Shown here: positions 7,613 through 13,072 of the stretch, piece by piece
Layout of the letters: each line of letters begins with the position of its first letter
How positions within the stretch are numbered: position 1 is the first letter of the stretch
DNA from: Clostridium sp.
GTDB lineage: Bacteria; Bacillota; Clostridia; Lachnospirales; Lachnospiraceae
Length of the DNA stretch: 13,072 nucleotides
Reading direction: 5' to 3'
Assembly (NCBI GenBank): GCA_004554205.1
Contig: SFNH01000043.1
Coordinates: 1 to 13,072 of the forward strand
Translations under genes and position numbers: made by a program
Notes under the pieces: model-generated
The model's input: only the letters and a program-made list of their open reading frames with translations
What the model was told of the DNA's origin: nothing
Database searches by the model: none

Positions 7613-7641
7613 ATTATATGCTATTTTAGCATTATTTTCAA
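7613..7641 (-). promoter_or_regulatory. Strong internal promoter for tuf
   Basis: On the minus strand TTGAAA (7636-7641) and a perfect TATAAT (7613-7618) are separated by exactly 17 bp. The spacer contains ATGCTA and TAGCAT as a small palindrome. The predicted start site is near 7606, giving a leader of about 54 nt. This would allow tuf to be transcribed independently of rpsL-rpsG-fusA. Confidence 0.85.
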
Positions 7642-7655
7642 GCCTTTTTGTTTTA

Positions 7656-7696
7656 CCGTTTCGCGGGTTGGGAAAATACCCGGTTCCGCGAAACGG
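7656..7696 (-). other. Large hairpin between fusA and tuf, without a U-tract
   Basis: CCGTTTCGCGG (7656-7666) and CCGCGAAACGG (7686-7696) form a perfect 11-bp stem. An inner GGG/CCC helix closes an AAAATA loop. It begins 20 nt after the fusA stop. No run of T follows on either strand, so it is not a standard intrinsic terminator. It may protect the 3' end of fusA mRNA, attenuate readthrough, or be a processing site. Confidence 0.7.
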
Positions 7697-7716
7697 CAAT
7701 TACCCTTATTACTGAA

Positions 7717-9837
7717 TCAGCGCTTGTGCTCGCTGATGACCTTATCCTGCACGGACTTCGGAACCGGCTCATACTTCTCGAAGAACATCGAGTAGTTGCC
7801 ACGTCCCTGCGTCTTGGAGCGAAGGTCGGTAGAGTAGCCGAACATCTCGGACAGCGGAACGAACGCGCGCACGATCTTGCCGCCGCCTAAGTCATCCATG
7901 CCCTCAATGCGCCCGCGGCGGGAGTTGATATCTCCGATAACGTCGCCCATATACTCCTCAGGCATGGTAACCTCCACCTTCATGATCGGCTCGAGTAAGA
8001 TCGCACCTGCCTTCTGCATGGCCTCCTTGAATGCCATGGAACCGGCGATCTTGAATGCCATCTCGCTGGAGTCAACCTCGTGGTAGGAACCGTCGAATAC
8101 GGTAGCCTTCACGCCCAGCACCGGGAATCCCGCGAGGACGCCGGACTTGGACGCCTCCTCGATACCCGCGCCGACCGCCGGGATATACTCCTTCGGGATC
8201 GCGCCGCCGACAACGGTAGACTCAAACTTAAAGGTCTCCTCCGCGTTTGCGTCCATCGGCTCAAAGTGAACCTTACAGTGACCGTACTGACCGCGGCCGC
8301 CGGACTGCTTCGCGTACTTGCTGTCCACGTCTACGGCCTTGGTGAAGGTCTCCTTGTACGCTACCTGCGGAGCGCCGACATTTGCCTCCACATTGAACTC
8401 ACGCAGCAGACGATCCACGATGATCTCCAGATGCAGTTCGCCCATGCCGGAGATGATGGTCTGACCGGTCTCCTGGTTGGTGGAAGCGCGGAAAGTCGGA
8501 TCCTCCTCCGCCAGCTTCGCGAGCGCCTCGCTCATCTTGCCCTGGCCCGCCTTTGTCTTCGGCTCGATCGCGATGTCGATAACCGGCTCCGGGAACTCCA
8601 TGGACTCCAGGATAACCGGGTGCTGCTCATCGCAGATCGTATCGCCCGTGCCGGTGATCTTAAATCCGACCGCGGCCGCAATGTCTCCGGAATAAACCTT
8701 GTCAATCTCCTGTCTCTTGTTCGCGTGCATCTGCAGGATACGTCCGACACGCTCCTTCTTGCCCTTCGTCGCGTTCAGGACGTAGGAACCGGAATTCATC
8801 GTACCTGAGTACACGCGGAAGAATGCCAGCTTTCCTACGAACGGATCGGTCATGATCTTAAACGCAAGCGCCGCAAACGGCTCCTCGTCAGAGGAATGTC
8901 TCTCGATCTCATTGCCGTCCATGTCGGTGCCCTTGATCGCAGGGATGTCGGTCGGAGCCGGCATGAACTCGATAACAGCGTTCAAAAGTCTCTGAACGCC
9001 CTTGTTTCTGTATGCGCTGCCGCAGCACACAGGAACCGCGGCACACTCGCAGGTCGCCTTTCTCAGCACTTTCTTTAACTCTGCGATGGACGGCTCCTCG
9101 CCCTCCAGATACTGCATCATCAGATCATCATCAAGCTCGCAGATCTTCTCCACCAGCTCGGTGTGATACAGCTCCGCGTCATCCTTCATGTCAGCCGGGA
9201 TCTCGCACACCGTAACATCATCGCCCTTGTCATCATTATAGATGTAAGCCTGCATCTCAAACAGGTCAACGATGCCCTTGAACTCGTCCTCCTTGCCGAT
9301 CGGAAGCTGCAGGCAGATCGCGTTCTTGCCGAGTCTGGTGCGTATCTGCTCTACCGCGCCATAGAAGTTTGCGCCCAGGATATCCATCTTGTTGATGAAT
9401 GCCATACGCGGTACGTTGTAGGTGTCCGCCTGACGCCATACATTCTCCGACTGCGGCTCAACGCCGCCCTTTGCGCAGAACACGCCCACAGCGCCGTCCA
9501 GCACGCGGAGGGAACGCTCAACCTCAACGGTGAAGTCAACGTGTCCGGGGGTATCAATGATATTGATACGGTACTCCGGCTCGCCCTTTACCGGGCGGTT
9601 GTCCTCGCCGTGGATCGTCCAGTGGCAGGTAGTAGCTGCTGAAGTGATGGTGATGCCTCTCTCCTGCTCCTGCTCCATCCAGTCCATGGTGGCAGTGCCT
9701 TCGTGAGTATCACCGATTTTGTAGTTTACGCCAGTGTAATAAAGGATACGCTCAGTCAACGTGGTCTTACCGGCGTCGATATGAGCCATGATACCGATAT
9801 TTCTGGTTCTCTCAAGCGGATATTCTCTTCCAGCCAA
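7717..9837 (-). CDS. fusA: Translation elongation factor G
   Basis: EF-G is the GTPase that drives ribosomal translocation and, with RRF, ribosome recycling. The protein has 706 residues and opens MAGREYPLERTRNIGIMAHIDAGKTTLTER. G-motifs are G1 AHIDAGKT (18-25), RGITI (60-64), DTPGH (95-99) and NKMD (149-152). The later domains include the typical RGQYGH, GSYHEVDSSEMAFKIAGSMAF and GRIEGMD signatures. The start codon is TTG (9837), placed 8 nt after AGGAGG. No ATG nearby gives the family's usual N-terminus, so TTG is well supported. The gene starts 15 nt after the rpsG stop, and the ribosome binding site lies just beyond that stop, which suggests translational coupling. Family and gene are certain. 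Confidence 0.99.
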   Translation of the reverse strand: MAGREYPLERTRNIGIMAHIDAGKTTLTERILYYTGVNYKIGDTHEGTATMDWMEQEQERGITITSAATTCHWTIHGEDNRPVKGEPEYRINIIDTPGHVDFTVEVERSLRVLDGAVGVFCAKGGVEPQSENVWRQADTYNVPRMAFINKMDILGANFYGAVEQIRTRLGKNAICLQLPIGKEDEFKGIVDLFEMQAYIYNDDKGDDVTVCEIPADMKDDAELYHTELVEKICELDDDLMMQYLEGEEPSIAELKKVLRKATCECAAVPVCCGSAYRNKGVQRLLNAVIEFMPAPTDIPAIKGTDMDGNEIERHSSDEEPFAALAFKIMTDPFVGKLAFFRVYSGTMNSGSYVLNATKGKKERVGRILQMHANKRQEIDKVYSGDIAAAVGFKITGTGDTICDEQHPVILESMEFPEPVIDIAIEPKTKAGQGKMSEALAKLAEEDPTFRASTNQETGQTIISGMGELHLEIIVDRLLREFNVEANVGAPQVAYKETFTKAVDVDSKYAKQSGGRGQYGHCKVHFEPMDANAEETFKFESTVVGGAIPKEYIPAVGAGIEEASKSGVLAGFPVLGVKATVFDGSYHEVDSSEMAFKIAGSMAFKEAMQKAGAILLEPIMKVEVTMPEEYMGDVIGDINSRRGRIEGMDDLGGGKIVRAFVPLSEMFGYSTDLRSKTQGRGNYSMFFEKYEPVPKSVQDKVISEHKR

Positions 9838-9852
9838 AGCTTTTTCCTCCTA

Positions 9853-10323
9853 TTAGAATCTGAAATGGGAGAAGGCCCTGTTGGCCTCTGCCATCTTGTG
9901 CATGTCTTCCTTACGCTTCACGGATGCACCCGTGTTGTTGGCCGCGTCCATGATCTCGTTCGCCAGTCTCTCCTCCTGAGTCTTCTCGCCTCTCTTGCGG
10001 GAGAACATGGTGATCCAGCGCAGCGCCAGCGTCTGTCTTCTCTCCGGCTTAACCTCGATCGGCACCTGATAGGTGGCGCCGCCGATACGCTTTGCCTTTA
10101 CCTCAAGGACCGGCATGATGTTGTTCATGGCCTCCTCAAAGACTTCCAACGCCGGCTTTCCGGTCTTCTCCTCCACACGGCCGAATGCGCCGTACACGAT
10201 CTTCTGCGCAACGCCCTTTTTGCCGTCCAGCATGATGTTGTTGATCAGCTTGGTGACGACCTTGTTGTTGTACAAAGGATCTGCCAATACGTCTCTCTTC
10301 TGAATATGTCCTTTACGTGGCAC
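9853..10323 (-). CDS. rpsG: 30S ribosomal protein S7
   Basis: S7 nucleates assembly of the 16S rRNA 3' major domain and contacts the exit-site tRNA. The start is GTG at 10323 (VPRKGHIQKRDVL, with V read as Met), 8 nt after AAGGAGG. This gives 156 residues, the usual S7 length. An in-frame upstream extension to 10371 is possible but would pass through the ribosome binding site and has no counterpart in the family. Conserved features are LINNIMLDGKKGVAQKIVYGAF, GGATYQVPIEVKPERRQTLALRW and the basic C-terminal segment with ANRAFSHFRF. It is the second gene of the str operon, 178 bp after rpsL and 15 bp before fusA. In E. coli S7 represses its own operon at the rpsL-rpsG junction. Whether that applies here is unknown. 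Confidence 0.98.
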   Translation of the reverse strand: MPRKGHIQKRDVLADPLYNNKVVTKLINNIMLDGKKGVAQKIVYGAFGRVEEKTGKPALEVFEEAMNNIMPVLEVKAKRIGGATYQVPIEVKPERRQTLALRWITMFSRKRGEKTQEERLANEIMDAANNTGASVKRKEDMHKMAEANRAFSHFRF

Positions 10324-10479
10324 GTTACTTCCCTCCTTAATCATAAATTGCATTAATTCATCGGTACTCACATGTTTCCATAAAATGTGTTCGCGCTCGG
10401 TAATCTTCTATTTCCTGCAACCTACAGTCAATATCAACTTCCGGCACTAACTTCTTTTACTTACGTTAGTGGTACAACT

Positions 10480-10504
10480 TAAGCAGCGTCTCTTTTGCTG
10501 CTTA
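10480..10504 (-). other. Hairpin over the rpsL stop codon
   Basis: TAAGCAGC and GCTGCTTA form a perfect 8-bp stem around 9 nt and include the rpsL stop codon (10502-10504). No U-tract follows, so it is not a standard terminator. Just downstream, ACTAAC/GTTAGT (near 10446-10470) can form a second stem. The 178-bp rpsL-rpsG gap has no gene. Besides these stems it holds only a weak TTGACT-17-GAAGAT promoter-like pair. Confidence 0.45.
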
Positions 10505-10924
10505 CTTCTTTGCGGCTTTCGGTCTCTTCGCGCCGTATTTGGAGCGGGCCTGCATTCTGTTAGCCACACCTGCGGTATCCAGCGTACCTCTGATGATGTG
10601 GTATCTGGTACCCGGAAGATCCTTGACACGGCCGCCGCGGATCAGCACTACGCTGTGCTCCTGCAGGTTGTGTCCCTCGCCCGGAATGTAGCTCGTCACC
10701 TCGATACCGTTGGAAAGACGCACTCTGGCGATCTTACGCAGCGCGGAGTTCGGCTTCTTCGGGGTCGCAGTCTTAACTGCGGTGCATACGCCGCGCTTCT
10801 GCGGAGAAGAAGTGTTGGTCGCGCGCTTCTGCAAAGAGTTGTAGCCTCTCTGGAGAGCCGGCGCCGTGGACTTCTTTGCTGCGGTCTGTCTTCCCTTTCT
10901 CACTAACTGGTTAAATGTTGGCAT
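10502..10924 (-). CDS. rpsL: 30S ribosomal protein S12
   Basis: S12 lies at the decoding centre and affects accuracy and streptomycin response. The ATG at 10924 follows AGGAGG by 8 nt. The protein has 140 residues, MPTFNQLVRKGRQ..., the normal length. A longer open frame to 11044 is leader and promoter sequence, not protein. The decoding loop motifs TPKKPNSALRK and EGHNLQEHS...GRVKDLPG are intact. The lysines whose changes give streptomycin resistance in other bacteria are the unmodified Lys form here. It is the first gene of the str operon, driven by a perfect promoter 92 bp upstream. The neighbour upstream is a repeat and an opposite-strand gene, not rpoC. Confidence 0.98.
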   Translation of the reverse strand: MPTFNQLVRKGRQTAAKKSTAPALQRGYNSLQKRATNTSSPQKRGVCTAVKTATPKKPNSALRKIARVRLSNGIEVTSYIPGEGHNLQEHSVVLIRGGRVKDLPGTRYHIIRGTLDTAGVANRMQARSKYGAKRPKAAKK

Positions 10925-10983
10925 TCGTTTCACCTCCTGTGATATTGTCTGTTGGTTGCTGTAAATCTCAGCTTTTTGCGCAC

Positions 10984-11014
10984 AAAAATATGACGTGGAA
11001 TTTGCACGCCATAT
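10984..11014 (-). promoter_or_regulatory. Inverted repeat over the predicted rpsL transcription start
   Basis: On the minus strand ATATGGCGTG (11005-11014) and CACGTCATAT (10988-10997) pair over 10 bp with one G-U, then TTTTT follows. It looks like an intrinsic terminator. However, the promoter at 11016-11044 should start RNA near 11009, inside the first arm, so its own transcript would lack half of that arm. It may be an operator, or a terminator for transcripts entering from further upstream. Confidence 0.5.
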
Positions 11015-11015
11015 C

Positions 11016-11044
11016 ATTATATCCGCATTGCCTGTCCGTGTCAA
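11016..11044 (-). promoter_or_regulatory. Main str operon promoter (perfect consensus)
   Basis: On the minus strand a perfect TTGACA (11039-11044) and a perfect TATAAT (11016-11021) are separated by exactly 17 bp. The predicted start near 11009 leaves a leader of about 85 nt before rpsL. This is as strong a vegetative sigma-70/sigma-A promoter as can be written and suits a ribosomal operon. Confidence 0.95.
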
Positions 11045-11064
11045 GGCGTTTTTCCGGTTTTATG

Positions 11065-11086
11065 CTGATTTTATACTGATTTTATA
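11065..11086 (+). repeat. Direct tandem repeat, 2 x 11 bp
   Basis: CTGATTTTATA occurs twice without a gap (11065-11075, 11076-11086), about 21 bp upstream of the str promoter -35 and directly against the composite repeat. It is AT-rich, unlike the surroundings, and might act as an UP-like element. That role is inference. Confidence 0.6.
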
Positions 11087-11089
11087 CTC

Positions 11090-11195
11090 CGCCCCTCGGT
11101 CGCGGAGTATATACTTACCGTGAGGGAGACCGGTGAATGCTTTTTTGAACTTGTGAAAAAAAGCATTGCATCCGGCGACCGAACAAAAGAGAAAA
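11090..11195 (-). repeat. Composite structured repeat, copy 2 (inverted relative to copy 1)
   Basis: Block B is at 11090-11135 and block A at 11172-11195, in the same order as copy 1 when read on the minus strand. Block B differs from copy 1 at one of 46 positions; block A is identical over 24. The insert between them is unrelated to that of copy 1. It holds a perfect 11-bp stem, AATGCTTTTTT/AAAAAAGCATT, with a 10-nt loop. The outer part CTCCGC/GCGGAG is a perfect stem here but imperfect in copy 1. It sits between the str promoter and the TIGR04086 gene. No protein is convincingly encoded. Confidence 0.82.
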
Positions 11196-11234
11196 CTTTA
11201 GGCCCTCCCATGTATAAACGCGGACAGCCGGAAA

Positions 11235-11240
11235 TATAAT
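11235..11240 (+). promoter_or_regulatory. Possible -10 of the TIGR04086 membrane protein gene
   Basis: A perfect TATAAT lies 29 bp before the ATG at 11270, giving a leader of about 23 nt that contains the AAAGGA ribosome binding site. The -35 is poor (TGTATA at 18 bp), so support is partial. Confidence 0.4.
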
Positions 11241-11269
11241 GGAACAAACCCGGTTCCAAAGGATCTGTT

Positions 11270-11629
11270 ATGAATACTTCCAGACCGAAAGCGCTGCTGC
11301 GCTCCCTCGTTGTCTCCTACCTTCTGTCCGGCATCCTTTTGCTGGCGCTTTCCTTTATCCTTTACAAACTGAAGTTAAAGGAGGCGCAAATCAACACCGC
11401 CGTGTACGCGGTCTACGTCATCGCCTGCTTTTTCGGCGGGCTGCTTGCTGGAAAGGCAGTTGGAAGCCGCCGCTTCCTCTGGGGGCTTATAAGCGGCATT
11501 CTGTATTTCCTGGTGCTCCTCGCCGTATCCCTTATCATGCAGCGCGGGACATCGCCGGAGCTTCCCCGGATGCTGACTACGCTCGCCTGCTGCGCTGTGG
11601 GCGGAACCGCGGGCGGCATGATAAGCTGA
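11270..11629 (+). CDS. Small membrane protein, TIGR04086 / DUF3792 (YrzE-like) family
   Basis: The protein has 119 residues and four hydrophobic helices at about 11-32, 43-63, 69-90 and 100-118. A basic N-terminus (MNTSRPKALLRS) suggests that end is cytoplasmic. The pattern of FFGGLLAGKAVGSRRFLWGLISGILYF in the middle and GGTAGGMIS at the end fits what I know of the TIGR04086 family of uncharacterised Firmicute membrane proteins. AAAGGA lies 6 nt before the ATG. No function is known for the family, and none is suggested by the neighbours. The gene is divergent from the str operon and convergent with the CBS-domain protein, with a terminator-like hairpin just downstream. The family call is from memory of the motif layout. 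Confidence 0.8.
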   Translation: MNTSRPKALLRSLVVSYLLSGILLLALSFILYKLKLKEAQINTAVYAVYVIACFFGGLLAGKAVGSRRFLWGLISGILYFLVLLAVSLIMQRGTSPELPRMLTTLACCAVGGTAGGMIS

Positions 11630-11644
11630 AGCGGTATGCCGGAA

Positions 11645-11693
11645 AGGAATCCAGCCCTTCGCCGCAGGCGAACCCTAAATGGGCTGGATTCTT
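11645..11693. terminator. Terminator-like hairpin between convergent genes
   Basis: GAATCCAGCCC (11647-11657) and GGGCTGGATTC (11681-11691) form a perfect 11-bp stem, extendable to 13 bp with a G-U. The loop holds its own perfect stem, TTCGCC/GGCGAA (11658-11672). TTATTTTCT follows on the plus strand. It ends the TIGR04086 gene and overlaps the last codons of the convergent CBS-domain gene, whose C-terminal RIQPI is encoded by the right arm. Confidence 0.78.
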
Positions 11694-12937
11694 ATTTTCT
11701 CTATGCGGTTTTTCTCCACATGCTCGACAACAAAGCGCAGATTCTCATACTCAACGGACTCTCCCTCCTCCGGCAAATGGTCTAAAAGCCCGATCACCAG
11801 ACCGCCGATGGAGTCGTAATCCTCTGATTCCAGCTTTAATCCCAGGCGCTCGTTCAGGTCGTCGAGCTTTGCCGAGCCGTTTACAAGGTATTCGTCCGGG
11901 GCAAGCTCCCTCACCTCATCCTCCTCATCCTCGTCGTACTCGTCGCGGATCTCGCCCACGATCTCCTCCAGCATATCCTCGAGCGTAATGAGGCCGGCCG
12001 TTGCGCCATACTCGTCCAGAACGATCACGATGTTGTTGAAGGTCTTTCGCATCTCGAGCATCAGCTCCGCCGTCTTCTTGTACTCGTAGGTATAAAGCGG
12101 CTGACGCAGGAAACTTCGGATTGAAAACTCCGGCTCCTTCTCCCTGTCATAGAGGAGCAGATCCTTCATATTGATAATGCCGATCACATTGTCCGTCGTG
12201 TCCTCGTACACCGGGATGCGCGTAAATTTCTCCTTCCGGAAAATTTCCAAAAGCTCATCGTAGGTGGCGTTCACATCCACCAGCACCATGTCAATCCGGG
12301 GCACCATCACATCCTTCGCCACGGCGTCCCCGAAATCGAACACATTGTTTATCATCTTCTTTTCTTCGCTCTCGATCACGCCCTCCTCGTGGCTCACCTC
12401 CACGATCGTGCGCAGCTCATCCTCCGTGATGGCGTCCCGCTTTTTGTTCGGATCGATCCGAAGCAGAAAGAGCAGGCCGAGAGAAAGCTGATTCACAAAG
12501 AAGATCACAGGCGTAAACACGATCATCAGTATGTGAATTGCATTTGCGTACGAAAGCGCGATCCGCTCCGCATGAAGCGTCGAGATCGTCTTCGGCGTGA
12601 TCTCGCCGAGCACAAGGATCAGGAGGGTCAGAATGCCGGTCGCCGCGCCCACCGCCCTGCTGCCGAGCAAATCCATAGTCAAAGTCGTCGTCAGGGCAGA
12701 GGCGGAGAGGTTTACGATATTATTCCCCACCAAGATGGTACTGAGCATCTTTCCCGGCTCCTCGATCACCGTAGTCAGAATGAGAGCGCGCTTGTCGCCC
12801 GCGTCCGCCAGCGTGCGGATCCGCAGCTTATTCACTGTGGTAAGCGCCGTCTCAGCCGAGGAAAAAAACGCCGAGAGGGCCAGCAATGCGATCAACGAGA
12901 TAATTTGTATGCCCGTACTGTCTCCGGAATCTAACAT
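11675..12937 (-). CDS. CNNM / CBS-pair / CorC_HlyC membrane protein (hemolysin-like transporter family)
   Basis: The protein has 420 residues in the standard three-part order. A CNNM (DUF21) membrane domain spans about 8-165, with ALSAFFSSAETALTTV near the start and the conserved GEITPKTIS (111-119). A CBS pair runs from about 205 to 330 and opens with DVMVPRIDM (209-217). Helix-rich EIVGEIRDEYDEDEEDE precedes a CorC_HlyC domain (about 345-415). Such proteins are often labelled hemolysin. Studied members are linked to magnesium or other divalent cation export and homeostasis, which I take as the likelier role. The ATG at 12937 is the only sensible start because an in-frame stop lies 9-12 nt upstream. 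The AAGGAG is 14 nt away, a loose spacing. The acidic DEYDEDEEDE run is notable but common in the family. Confidence 0.93.
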   Translation of the reverse strand: MLDSGDSTGIQIISLIALLALSAFFSSAETALTTVNKLRIRTLADAGDKRALILTTVIEEPGKMLSTILVGNNIVNLSASALTTTLTMDLLGSRAVGAATGILTLLILVLGEITPKTISTLHAERIALSYANAIHILMIVFTPVIFFVNQLSLGLLFLLRIDPNKKRDAITEDELRTIVEVSHEEGVIESEEKKMINNVFDFGDAVAKDVMVPRIDMVLVDVNATYDELLEIFRKEKFTRIPVYEDTTDNVIGIINMKDLLLYDREKEPEFSIRSFLRQPLYTYEYKKTAELMLEMRKTFNNIVIVLDEYGATAGLITLEDMLEEIVGEIRDEYDEDEEDEVRELAPDEYLVNGSAKLDDLNERLGLKLESEDYDSIGGLVIGLLDHLPEEGESVEYENLRFVVEHVEKNRIEKIRIQPI

Positions 12938-12959
12938 AAAATAAAATCAGTCTCCTTTT

Positions 12960-12988
12960 ATAATAATATAAATTGATGTTGGGGTCAA
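12960..12988 (-). promoter_or_regulatory. Promoter-like pair upstream of the CBS-domain gene
   Basis: On the minus strand TTGACC (12983-12988) and TATTAT (12960-12965) each match five of six consensus bases with a 17-bp gap. The -35 lies in the left arm (12981-12990) of the hairpin at 12981-13004. The predicted start near 12953 would fall inside the AAGGAG, leaving little or no ribosome binding site. The true promoter may therefore lie elsewhere. Confidence 0.4.
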
Positions 12989-13045
12989 AAGGTATTTTGA
13001 CCCCTATGATACCGGATTTCTCCGCACTTTGTGCTCCCGAAATCC
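12981..13045. repeat. Paired-hairpin, repeat-like intergenic segment at the right edge
   Basis: GGGGTCAAAA (12981-12990) and TTTTGACCCC (12995-13004) form a perfect 10-bp stem with a GGTA loop. Nine bp later GGATTTC (13014-13020) and GAAATCC (13039-13045) form a second stem, enclosing GCAC/GTGC around TTT. No coding frame is evident to the window end at 13072. The dense symmetry suggests a dispersed palindromic repeat. It is single-copy within the window, so repeat status is inference. Confidence 0.5.
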
Positions 13046-13072
13046 TAAAAACATTCGGAATTCGCTCATTTT

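Noticed and set aside
7656..7696. fusA-tuf hairpin called as an intrinsic terminator
   Set aside because: No T-run follows the stem on either strand, so it was listed as a hairpin of unknown role.
8080..8808. 242-codon plus-strand open frame across fusA
   Set aside because: Antisense shadow of EF-G, low-complexity Leu/Arg/Asp composition, no ribosome binding site of note and no family resemblance.
10502..11044. Extended 180-residue form of S12
   Set aside because: The extra 40 residues cover the promoter -10, start site and leader. The internal ATG at 10924 has a perfect ribosome binding site and gives the family N-terminus.
11239..11988. 249-codon plus-strand open frame overlapping the TIGR04086 and CBS-domain genes
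   Set aside because: It runs through a terminator hairpin and two well-supported genes in another frame. Its C-terminal part is Pro/Arg-rich shadow sequence.
1..13072. Search for a novel defence, mobile or biosynthetic system
   Set aside because: Every sizeable supported gene belongs to a known housekeeping or envelope family. No toxin-antitoxin pair, integrase, transposase, reverse transcriptase or biosynthetic core was seen.

Overview
The window is a chromosomal stretch from a fairly GC-rich anaerobic Firmicute. A clostridial Lachnospiraceae-type genome is the best guess. The grounds are a class III (oxygen-sensitive) ribonucleotide reductase, a DUF975 membrane protein, a TIGR04086/DUF3792-type membrane protein, strong AGGAGG ribosome binding sites with several TTG/GTG starts, and clostridial-looking ribosomal proteins and elongation factors. 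No phage, plasmid, transposase, CRISPR, tRNA or rRNA gene is visible.

Layout, left to right. At 1-756 (-) is a DUF975 integral membrane protein cut by the window edge. At 757-1052 is a gene-free stretch holding a composite structured repeat. At 1053-3242 (-) is nrdD, with two candidate NrdR boxes upstream. At 3440-4861 (+) is a D,D-carboxypeptidase of the DacA/PBP5 class, divergent from nrdD. At 4877-6148 (-) is a secreted subtilisin-like protease, convergent with the carboxypeptidase and only 15 bp from it. At 6359-10924 (-) is the str operon, transcribed rpsL-rpsG-fusA-tuf from a perfect-consensus promoter (TTGACA-17-TATAAT). It has a second strong promoter (TTGAAA-17-TATAAT) just before tuf and a clear intrinsic terminator after tuf. 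A second copy of the composite repeat lies at 11090-11195 in opposite orientation. At 11270-11629 (+) is a small four-helix membrane protein, and at 11675-12937 (-) a CNNM/CBS/CorC_HlyC transporter-family protein. The right edge carries a different hairpin-rich repeat-like segment.

The genes cover translation (S12, S7, EF-G, EF-Tu), anaerobic dNTP synthesis (NrdD) and cell-envelope functions (carboxypeptidase, exported protease, membrane proteins). They do not form one pathway. I found no convincing new multi-gene system. The non-routine signals are the two inverted copies of a modular repeat (45/46 and 24/24 identical in two blocks) about 10.1 kb apart around the nrdD-to-rpsL block, the NrdR-like double site, an inverted repeat over the predicted rpsL start site, a large hairpin without a U-tract between fusA and tuf, a subtilase with no recognisable inhibitory propeptide, and the palindromic segment at the right edge.
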